From Trebouxia sp. TZW2008 (Eukaryota > Chlorophyta > Trebouxiophyceae > Trebouxiales > Trebouxiaceae): a DNA stretch of 64,000 nt. Shown in pieces: positions 48,701 through 58,800 of the stretch. The notes under the pieces were generated by a model. That model was given only the letters and a program-made list of their open reading frames with translations. It ran no database searches and was not told where the DNA came from. Position 1 is the first letter of the stretch. Every line of letters starts with the position of its first letter. The stretch lies in assembly GCA_002118135.1 (NCBI GenBank), contig BDIU01000152.1, positions 908 through 64,907 on the forward strand. Direction: 5' to 3'. Position numbers and translations under genes: made by a program.

Positions 48701-49726
48701 TTGCGCTGCGCCTTGTGAAGCGCTTTGAAGACGCAATACAGCATTCGGCGGAGGTAGTGGACGTTGTTGAAGCTGATGCTGCTAATGGGCTTTGCAACAT
48801 CGCGCCCGATGATGCGCTCCAAGATCATAGCTGCAGTCACTCAGTGTCATGAGCTTGGTAATCAGCAGTCACTCATCCATTCTTTCTAAACGTGTGCTAG
48901 ACAGGCTCAGCAGGCCCAGCTAGGTGCATACTGGAGCAATCAACTGTCTCCAAGCAGGTTGGTTCTGTGCTATGCTGTACCATTTGTGTTGTGCATGGAG
49001 GGAAGTAAGGTCACAGCAGTCAGCTTTGCAGATTGCGGCTGCATGGCAGCAATCAATGCTTCAACAATAGGTGACTTGGGTTTTGCCAAGCAGTATTTGT
49101 CGAGCTTCAGAAGGACATGATGTCTGCTGATCACAGCTGTGAAGCAAGCACTGGTAGTGACAAGAATCACAAGGCATTTACCAAGAATGATGCTAATCAA
49201 CACACCTGTGAAGTGACCGCTGGTAGTCACAACACCAGGCCCTGTGCCCATGAAACCTGGCAATGCAAGGCTGGGCTCTGCCAGAGGAGCCAGCTGACGG
49301 CCCACACGCCACTCACGCTCCAAGTTTGTCATGCCAAACAAACTACCAATGCCAAATCTGAAAACGACCTTGAGGACCTGATTGGGGTCAGTCCTGCCTG
49401 ATGCATCTTGGAGTAAGAATATGCCTCCCTGTAATCCAGAAAAGCCTTCAGCAGTGCTCAAGTACAGAGGGTGCAGTCAGACAGCCATCACCAACCTGCA
49501 AGCCACAACCAAGGGGATTGCCGATGAAAAGATTGTCGGTGAGCTTGGCTCCAGGCTTTGCTTCGAAGCTGTCTGGCACGGTGATGTATTCACCACTCAA
49601 GCCAAAGCTGGGATAGCTAGCTTCCTGATTGTATGAAGCGCCACTTGGTGATTGCAACCAAGCCGCCTCGGTGGGCTGGCTCTCAAATCTCTGATATGAA
49701 TGGCCTGCTGCGAGACCCTTGAGCAT
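45794..49726 (-). CDS. divergent protein kinase with an Ala/Ser-rich insert in the catalytic core
   Basis: Eight exons in phase give 573 residues: 49726-49496, 49428-49236, 48830-47950, 47507-47428, 47030-46951, 46471-46405, 46209-46129, 45902-45794. Kinase landmarks in order: glycine loop IGNPLGCGLQGGIF (about 68-81), VLKVVF with the likely ATP-binding Lys (about 97), LEREWRVG (helix C Glu), catalytic loop HHADLRLPNIM (Asp about 192, Asn present), IDYGLADF replacing DFG (about 350), GDVYALLWDM (subdomain IX), and a C-terminal GITAAEALTAPFF. Lys of HRDLKxxN is Arg. Between catalytic loop and DYG lies an insert of about 130 residues rich in Ala, Ser and Gln with loose repeats (SQAAASISAHYSAASQTAAS). 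Catalysis is plausible because K, E, D, N and the second D are kept; the substrate is unknown. The donor of exon 2 (49236 versus a site seven codons earlier) is uncertain. Confidence 0.75.
46890..46922 (-). repeat. short donor-side echo of kinase exon 5
   Basis: The stretch GAGGCAAGCATCAGTGACGT on the plus strand copies the exon 5 end and donor (GAGGCAAGTACCAGTGACAT at 46940-46959). It lies downstream in gene direction. Confidence 0.6.
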
Positions 49727-50454
49727 GAGAATGCAGCGCTTGCGCCTTGCCGCTTAACTTGACATCAGCAATAGCATGAATTGCGTCCAACTTATGGCGA
49801 CTGAGGGCAGAGCACTGGCTTGACGTCAGGGAAGTCAGCCAAAATGCGCATGCGCAGCACCGACTTCCGGAATACAGAGCTTTGCAGAGGGCGCATGCTG
49901 CGTTGGCTGCTGTAGCTGGTGAAGCATGCTCACACAGCACATGACATGCTCTGCTTCAAGTCTACTTGTGTAGGGCATTTGGTGGACAATCAAAATTTGT
50001 TGTACAGGTAGACCAGACATGGGCAATGATTGGCTCAGCAGCCCAAAGGAATAAATCATATCTGCATCAACATGTCTGATAGCATGCTCAGCATGTTAAA
50101 GCTTGTTGCAGGGAAAGAGAAAAGAAAAGTCTGTGCTGTCAACGCTAGGCGTCATTACAGGAGCTTCTGTCCATAAAGATAGCCCAGGACAGCAGGAGTC
50201 AGAGTGTTGGTGCACGTCTCTCAACAGTCACTTGATGACAGTGTCACATCAGGCCTGCAATGTAGGCATGTCTTCATTTGCTGACTCTCATTGTGCTGCC
50301 TTACAGACTAGCTGCCGTGCATATTTACACATCCCCAGCTGATCAAAATGCATTGAATGAATTCAGTCACAGTCAGTACACATCTTGCAAAACCCAATTA
50401 TTGGTCAGGTGCTTGGCGCCTGACTGAAAACAACAGCATGCAAAGCATAAGCTT
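49727..50454. other. spacer between the SAP/HNH-like gene and the kinase gene
   Basis: It should hold the 3' end of the SAP/HNH-like gene and the kinase promoter. It contains double-hairpin element copy B. A minus-strand frame (49940-49683) overlaps the kinase start in another frame and looks like a chance ORF. Confidence 0.5.
50110..50200 (+). repeat. dispersed double-hairpin element, copy B
   Basis: An A-rich lead (GAAAAGAAAAG) is followed by hairpin 1 (ACGC/GCGT, 50142-50152) and hairpin 2 (CTGTC/GATAG, 50167-50182). An outer pairing (GCTGTC with GACAGC) can enclose both. Similar to copies at 37796 and 53738. Confidence 0.8.
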
Positions 50455-51670
50455 TCAATCTCGGGCCTGCATGAGGTTCACCCAATCATGCCTATGTTCT
50501 CTGCGCATAGTACGCATGATGTCTTCTCCCATTTTGTACAGAGTCAAAGCATCTGGACCTGTGTACGTGATGCTGCCGTTGCCTATTGACCGAGATATGG
50601 CCACAGCTTTCTCAGCTTTGATCTTGCCAGCAATGTAGCAGTTGATGAAGTCATGCTGACTGCCAATGGCTCTGTTCCAAGACTGGTTTTGCGCAAAATG
50701 GTAGTTGTGGGTGTGATCAGCGCCGCCATTTGCAGATGCAATGATGTGGAAGACATCTTGATCAGCTTCTAGAAGCCCCTCCCTCCTTAGTATGTTTGCG
50801 TATTGAGTGCGATTCTGCAAGTTATACATGAAGGTCAAAGGTCCCTGACATCATCAGCCAGATGATGATTATGTCAGCATTTTTTGAAAATAGCATGCAG
50901 CTTTGTTCAAGGCTCACTTGCAAGGCAACCTAGAACAGGTCCCTGATCAGGGAACAATGCAGTCTGAAGAAGTCCGTAAAAATTGGGCTTACCATTTTCT
51001 TGCCAGCTTGCAGCAAGTCTCCTTGCTGCACAATTGCTGCCGCTTGCGCGATTTGGTGTTCAACTACAGCCTGCTGCTTTGCTGGTGTTGCCTCAGGCTT
51101 GTCTGCCTGACCCTGTGAAGCTTGCAGGCGTGCTCTGAGAGTAGCACAGGTGCCGCTTACTGGCAGACTTTCAGCTGCACATAAGGCTTTCAGCTCTGAT
51201 TTGCTGAGTTCCTCTAAGGTGATGTTATCACGCTGCAGGCTGTGAAGCAGCTCAGCTTTGTTACCACTGACTGACAGAACCCTGGCACGGCACAGATCCT
51301 GCAAGCGCTGTGGGGCCAGGGCTGACAGGCGTTGTGGGGACACAAGGCTGCTACTAGACTCCTTCTTGATGTTCAATTGCTCAAAAGCTGCCAAGATATC
51401 GGGCTGCACGGCTGAATGAAGAGACTGGCGCCGGAGAAGTTTGATGAGCTGTGCCTTGGGTTTGCCTTTGTAGTCTTCGAGCTTCTCATGCTTACAAAGC
51501 TTCTCCAGCCCGTGGATGTCGATATGATGCAACAGTATATGCCCAGTGGCATGCGACACCCATTCCTCCTTATGGGCTTTCTTTGGCAAGGCTGTATATT
51601 TCGCCTCTTGACAAGCTGTGGCTATGTCGTCTATCGTCAAAATGTGCACCCACGCTGCGGGCACTTCCAT
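50455..51670 (-). CDS. SAP-repeat protein with an HNH-nuclease-like C-terminal domain
   Basis: Two exons (51670-50993, 50844-50455) give 355 residues. Three SAP-like helix-extended-helix motifs follow one another: LEKLCKHEKLEDYKGKPKAQ, LQDLCRARVLSVSGNKAELL and LKALCAAESLPVSGTCATLR, at roughly residues 55-80, 120-150 and 155-185. SAP motifs bind AT-rich DNA. Exon 2 encodes RTQYANILRREG, then DVFHIIASANGGADHTHNY and WNRAIGSQHDFINCYIAGK. The His-Ile-Ile..Gly-Gly-Ala-Asp..Asn-Tyr..Asn layout resembles HNH/beta-beta-alpha-metal nucleases, but the assignment rests on motif shape only. The exon junction GKKM/GPLTFMYN is in phase. A nuclear DNA-binding or DNA-cleaving role is inferred. It is divergent from the TPR-DnaJ gene. 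Confidence 0.65.
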
Positions 51671-52142
51671 CCTCGTGCTTCGCAGAAATTGCTGAAATCG
51701 CTTCTTAACCGTAGCACGCCTTGCCGCTCCCGAGCCTCGGGTTTGTCTGAACGCTTTTCAAAGTCCAAGAATTTGGCAAACACGAACGAAGCCAGGTGCC
51801 TACAGAGCTTCCTTGAAGTTTGAAGGCGCTCGAGCACGCACAGATGCCCGCGTGCTGAATTCCGACGTGCAGGAACGATTCTGCAATTCCTGTGCGCTGC
51901 TGTAGTGCCCCTGATTGCAAGATTGCTCCAGTTTGCTGAATTCGACCTCAGGCAAGCAAGATTGCAGCCCTGTCGCCGATAGTGTGCGACAGGCAGGGCG
52001 TGCGCTGATGAGAGCAGCATGGTTCCCAGCGCGTGACATGCATCCATGGAGGCGATCCTGGTTCAGCTGGTGCTTGTCGGCCTGATCTGACAAAGAGAGC
52101 ACAGGTGCGAAGCTCCCGCTGTTGCGCGATAAGTTCGTGTGT
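51671..52142. promoter_or_regulatory. divergent promoter region, SAP/HNH-like and TPR-DnaJ genes
   Basis: About 470 bases between divergent starts. A long minus-strand frame crosses it (to about 52047), but it is out of frame with the SAP protein start and has no family features. No clear core-promoter motif is seen. Confidence 0.45.
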
Positions 52143-55100
52143 ATGTTTGGACGGCATTCTGAACACATAGCTATCGCAGGCGCTCAGTCGTCAAGAGCCT
52201 TGCCCCGCCGCCCGCCTGACATATGCTTCATGACTAGGAGTCTGTCACAATCTGTAAAAGCCGACCAGCTACAGCACACAGCAAGTCACGCAAGCCAGAG
52301 AGTCTTCACAGGCAATGCAAATGTGAGGTCTCAAGCGCATATGGACGCAAAACCAGCTGATACTGGCTGTACCATGTTTGGTGTTGCTCCCGCTAAGCAG
52401 CCCCCAAGTGGACAGCCTGTCTTTGAATTCACTGGAGGTACGGCCTCTGTGTCTCCATCCAAAAAGCGCGTGCATGACGAGCTGAAGAAAAAACAGAGTG
52501 CAGCTTTGGCATCAGCAAAGCCCCGCTCCAACCCCTTTGCACAGTATGGCGTGTCGAACAATGCTGGCAGCGCCCAACCCAGCATCACTTCCAGCAGAGG
52601 AAGTCCTAATGCCACCAGAACTGGCCATGGCCATCCACAGCAGAGTCCCAGGCGCATTGCCAAGCTTGTTAGACCCTCTGATATGCATGTAGACTCTGGC
52701 TCTGTCCCTCAAGACACAGCATCTCAGCCAAACTCAGCTTCGCCATCACAGCCAGCTGCTGCTAGCATACTTAGTGCTAGCAACAGAGGACAGCCTTCTT
52801 CTGCGCAGCCATGTGCCATGCCTCTGCACAATGCTGCTGCCAGGATGTTCAATGCACGGCAATCATCAAAGCCATCATTCAGCCAATCCTTGCGACCTCA
52901 AAGCGCCTCTGTCTTTGGTATTCCTGCCTCTCAGACTGCAGCATCCAATCCTGCAGCTACAGCAGCCGCCACATCTTTCAGCAGCCTGGATGTCCAACCA
53001 AACCAGCCTTCAACTACAGCATCACAAGCCGAAGATGCATCAGTCTCAACACCTGAGAGGTTTCGCTTTGGGTCAGCTGGTCAGAGAGGCAAGGGCAGGG
53101 CAGCTGGCAGCAGCCCTTTCAAAGGCTTCGGTCTTCATGCTGATGATGCAGACACAGCTCCAGCAACACCATCAGCTAGTTTTGCTGGTTTTCAGCCTGA
53201 TGTACAAAGTGAGCCCAGCTTTCATCTGGCCATTGTGCTGATCACTCACATTTGCCTGTCGTCCGCATTCCTGGCAGACATGGGGAAGTAGCATGTTTGA
53301 CATGCTGGTGCATAGCATCTGCAAGTCTTCCTGCATCTGTCAAGAGTCTGTATACATTGTGTACAGAAGACAGCATCACTGCATTGTTTCAGAAACCCAT
53401 GCGAACAGTATGCAACAAGAACACAAAGGTTGTTGATGCAAACCATTGCAAGGCCGGCAGCATCATCGTGACAGCCTGTGAGTCATATCACTGTCACCCT
53501 GCACCACGCACTGGGTTGGCAGCACAACAACGCAAGCACATCTCTCTGATTGAGCAGGCAACAAGGCTCCTGGAGCGTCCACGCCAAGGCGAGCGCTCAG
53601 GAGCAAGGCACGAGGTGCAACACCTGGACAGACCCCAGCTGGAACGCCTATGTCAGCATTCTCACAGGTGTTTGTACCTTCAAACTGCCTGATTGTCTGT
53701 CCTGCCTGTTTCTCAACAGAATTACTTGAGGCTGCAGCTATGGAAAGAAAGAAAAAGAAAAGTCTACGCCGTTAGGTGTCATAATGGGGGCCTCTATGTA
53801 TAGGGGCAGCCCAAACTGCTGCTATCAAAGCAGCAATCATCTGAAGCTGTGACAGTGTTGCGGTCAGGGTGATGGAAGTAAAGCTGGGTTTTGCTGCATG
53901 TGCCTATCATATTGCTGCTGTCGGCCACTCATCAGAACTGGGTGTTAGACGTTAATGCTAGAGTCATGATCCTGGCTCGCAGCATAAATCATTGAAGACA
54001 TGTGTGCACATAAGCTATGAAGTCTACACGATTGATACCCAGATACATGTAGTCTGAATGCCATTCTCACCATGATTTGTGTCTTCAGGGTACGGCATTT
54101 TCACCCATGGACATTTCACCACAAGGCAGTGCAGAGGAGCCCAGCTCAGCCCTCACCCCACCTCCCCAGCCCCACTTTGGTGCCCCAACCCCTCAGGCAA
54201 AAGGCTTCAGCTTCAGCTTTGGCAGCGATTTGCCACAGCCTGCTGCAAGCAAGCCTCTAGCAAAGCCATCTCCGAGGGTGAAAAAGTCAGTTATCAGAAA
54301 TGCTGCTGAGTTGCCCAAGTCGCGACTTGGCATGTCTCAGGCTGCGACTGGTAGCAGCACTGACAAGGGTGCAGCAGCCTCTTGTTCGGCATCTGTACCA
54401 CCACAGACGGCAAGGGACGGCACACAGCAGGGCACTGGGACGGGCTTTAGCAGTCAGTCTCAGGCAGCAAGGGAAAGCATGCAGGAGGGCAATGGGACGG
54501 CCTTTGCTGCTCAACCTCAACAGTCCAGGCAAAGCACACAGCAGGGAGGATTTGCTGGCTTCACAACTCAGCCTCAGCAAGCCAAGGAAAGCGCAAAGCA
54601 GGCAGCTTCGATGGGCTTTGGTGCTCAACCCCATCAAGCTAAGCAACAGGCACAGCAGGGAATGTTCTCTGGCCTCTCAGGTCAGCCTCAGCAGGCAAAG
54701 CAAAGTGCAAAGCAGGGAGCATGGCCTAGCTTTGCTGCACAGCTAAGACAAATTGGCTCAGCAGCTGGCGACAGCAGTTCAGGCGGGCCAGCTGACTTGT
54801 TTCCTCCGGCAAACCCCAATTCATTTGGCTTTCATGTGCCAGGCAGAATGATGGACAACCGAATTCCTGAAGCCTGCGCTGCGAATTTCATGGGCATTGA
54901 CCTGAATGCAACTTCCAACCCATCTGCACCTGCAGCCCCGCCATCTGCATTTACCACAGCTGCAGCTGCACCTGCCACAGCTGCAGCAGGTCCTGGCCAA
55001 GGATTGCCCTCACAGCAGCCGCACGGCGCTGCTTTCTCCATGCAAGGACAAAGAATCAGTAGTTTCACAGCATCAGCTGCTCAGCAGCATGCAAGCACCA

Positions 55101-55853
55101 GCAGCGACAAGTCAGCAGCTGCACCACCGCCTGCTCAGGAAGCTTCCTTCACCACCGACTCATTTGATGAAGACACCCAGATGCCCACAGCTGGCAAGGG
55201 CGTGCCACCAACACCATTCAGCTTCACCATGGGCGCTGCCCGCACCCCTCCTCGATCCATGTACAGCTCAGAGCATCTGGCCACTGACTTGCCCATCAAG
55301 CTGGTCCTTGAGACTGAGTTTGCTGCTGCAGCAGGGCCATCAACTGCCTCTGAAGCTGCCTCTGCAGCAGCTGCAAGCAATCATCCTCACAGTACAGGCG
55401 CCGCTGCTGGCACCAGCCAGCAGCTTGACCCAACACAGCCAGATTCTGTTGCTGCCACTGCTGCAGCTGCTGCTGCTTCTGCTGCTATCACAGCTGCTGC
55501 TGCTGCTGCTGCAAGCACCAGCAGTGGTCAAAGCAATGGGTCAAATTTGGCCTCTGCACCACCAGCAAATGCACAGCCGCTTTGGACCAATGCTGCCGGT
55601 GCAGCTGCCTCAAAGGATGCAGGCACATCTGCACAGCCCTTTGTGTTTAGCGGCAGTCATCAGCAAGCTGCTGCATCAACTGCAGCTGGAACAGCACCAG
55701 CAGCTTCCAGGCACACCACACAGCAGCAAACAGGCTTTGTCTTTGGTGCTGGTGCTGCCCACCAAGCTTCTGAAGAAGCTCCCTCACAGCAGCCTGCAGC
55801 AGCTGCCCAAGGAGCTACTCAAGCTAGTTCTTCTTCTTCTGCAGCAACTTCTT

Positions 55854-55884
<31 letters not shown>

Positions 55885-58800
55885 TAGCAATAACCCATAT
55901 GTCTTTGGCGCTGCCCGCCCAGCTGCCACTGTCCCTCCTTCTGCAGCAGCTGTGCCTTTTGTCTTTGGCGCGTCACGCCCATCCTCAGGACGCTCTTCTT
56001 CTTCCGCAGCTGCGACGCAGCCAGAACCCTCAGGCAGCTCTCAGGCAGCAGGCAGCTTCCAGGCAGCTTCATCAAGGCCTGCACCCGTCGGCTCTGCCTT
56101 TCCTTCTACATCTTCATCACAGCCAATGGCTGCACACCCTCAAGTCGTCTTTCAACATTCATTCAGACACAATGGTGGTGATGTCCATGGAAGTAATGCA
56201 CAAGCTGCATCTCAGCCCTCATTCAGACATGCTGGTTGTGGATTCCCTGTTAATGGACACAGCAATGGCGCACCCTTTGCTTCTGAGGCGGGGCAACATA
56301 GTGCAAGAGCTTTTGTGGCTGGGGCTGAAGGCAGAAGCCCTCAAAAGCCTCTGAGAAGCCCACTCAAGCGTGGTCACGCTCACAAGCAGCCCAACTTTCA
56401 GGTGTGTTCAGTAAGCAATCTTTCATCATAGCTAGCATAGACTCACATCCCTCACTGTATCGTAGCAACATTTTCTGTCACATTGTGGAGCATTGGATAT
56501 GGTTGCAGCTTCACTGTGTGTGGCTGCTGCAAGGGTCAATTTTGCTTTATACCCAAACGCCTGGGGGAGCTGCTGTATTGCTACAGCTGGCCAATGCATG
56601 GGTGTTGAGGCAGTGAATCACACGTCGGTCAGTATTTAAATGGATCAGACTGCATACCTCGCTTTCAAGCAATGCAATACATCAAGAACCCAAGATGCAG
56701 GCGAATAAAATGTCAGGCAACGTTCAGAGGTACCAGCCTGTATGCCGAGCCTACAATGAATGTGTTACATCAAAAACTCAAAATTGAATGTTGTACACAT
56801 GTACATGGCAGCTGCAGGCACATACCTTTCACGTGCGCTTGGCATCATTGGCAACCTTGCAGGCACAGCAGCACCAGCTGGACAGCTAGATTGTCTTGCA
56901 AACGCCTGACCAGCATGATCAGACACCATGATGCATGCTCACAGGACGCAGGCTCAGGCGCACAGATTTCAGCAAGGGGCCATGTGCCATTCAGCGCCGG
57001 CCGTCCCAGCAAGACTAGGCCAGATCTGAGTTCTGCAAGGCAAGCAGAGCAGTCCCAGCAGCAAGCTGCAGCCAATGGACAGCATCCTGGCAACAGTAAG
57101 TCTGCTGTGTGGAGATGTCAGAGGGAAGCAGAGGAGTACCGGCAGCATGGCAATATAGCATTTGCCCAATCAAATTTTGCCGGAGCTGCCAAGGCGTACA
57201 CTGGGGTAAGCTCGCCCATCAAGAAGTTGCTAAAATGCCCTCATGTTGTGCCGTATAGTGGCAGTAAAGCTACCCCATTGTCAAGGACTTGATGAATGCA
57301 CTGACACTGGGCTGTATAGTGAGAATGCAATGCATGGCAGGACTGCTCCTACTCACACAGGTACATGTTATTAGTGCTCTGACGGCAGTCGCTTTGGCAC
57401 ACAGGGTCTCAAGCTGCAACTTTAGGGCTGATTTGCGTCGGTACAAAACGGCTCTCAATGCAACTCTTTGAGGTGTTTCACTGCTTCTTTACGCGTCTCA
57501 CAGTGTTACGTGCATAGATGATGTCATAGAGCCTCAGCAGCAAGAGTCTAAGTGATGATGATAGTGTTGCTCAGTACCTGTATCCGCTTGACAGAGGCAG
57601 TTTCAATGACAGAGCAGAGCTTGTGAGGCTGCTGACCAACAGGGCAGCCTGTGACTTTTGCGCGACTCAGATGTTTGCATGACCTGGTACATCACATCAA
57701 CCATGACAACACACTGAGACGATCATGATCGGCAGCCCTGACAGCAGTCTGTATCATACAGGGCCTTAATGCGCTTGACAGAGGTGGCTTCAGCGATGGT
57801 GAAGAGCTTGTGAGGCTGCTGACCAACAGGGCAGCCTGCCACCTGTCCTTGGCAAAACCCCTACTGGCTCTGGCAGATTGCCGGCAAGCTGTCCAGGTGC
57901 CCGCTGAGTAACTGCTGCTTTAGCACTGGAACAAACATCTGCTCGTACCTGTGATGCTGGTTCGTTGAAGCAGTACAGCTGCAGTCTGACTGGAAGCATA
58001 TCAGCATCAGCATGCTGTGTCAGCAAAGGCAACACGGGTGCCTCACATTTCTTGCTGTGTGTTTGCTGGCACATACAGCTGCAGTCCGCAAGCTGGAAGC
58101 TCATCTCTGCCGACATGCTTTGCTCGCAAATGATGCACAGGTGCCACATCCTGCACTGCTGCATTATCATTGAAGCTGAGAGCTGCAGTCTGTAGGCTGA
58201 AGGCTTGTTGTTGTCAGGAGAGGAGAGGGCGCTGATGCAGCACTTTTACGCTTTGTCAGCAAATGTTTTTGAAGAAAGGACCTGCACCAGTGCCCTCTCC
58301 TTCCCTGCTGCACGCTCATTGTTTCAACAGAGTTGCAGTCTGTAGGCTGGAAGCATCTCCAGCATGTTCTGCCGGCATGCTTTGTCGGCAAATGCTGTAT
58401 AGGTGCCTGCTGCTCTCTGTCACCAGAGCTGCTTGCATTGGCTGTGTAGGCAGATCCAAGGATTGTGGCTCATGCTGTGGCGCAAGCTGCCACCTGCCAC
58501 AACATAATACCATGTCCGTGATGGGCAACAAAGTGTTTGCCTCAAGCACAGTGCAGACAGTCTGTATGGCACTAAATTGGGTCTCTAGTAGACTTTGAAC
58601 GGTGTCCTGTTGTCCCCTGTTGGGTCTGTGAAAGGAAGCTCAATGTAAGCAGTAAACAGTCAAGCAGCTACGGACCGCGTCTGTTCTGCTCAGTAGCTAC
58701 CTGACACTGTCATCAGAGTTGCTTTGCACTGGCTATGCAGGCAGATGCAAGGAATGTGCGTGCTGCCGCAAGAGTTGCCACACGCCACATCAAAATGGGT

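Noticed and set aside
51637..52047. 136-codon minus-strand ORF upstream of the SAP/HNH-like gene
   Set aside because: It overlaps the SAP start in another frame and has no recognisable domain, so it is probably 5' untranslated or promoter sequence.
54906..56354. 482-codon ORF rich in Leu and Gln
   Set aside because: It is a frame-shifted shadow of the Ala/Ser/Gln-coding repeats of the TPR-DnaJ gene (GCT/GCA-rich DNA reads as CTG/CAG). The real frame has phase-matched splice sites and FG motifs.
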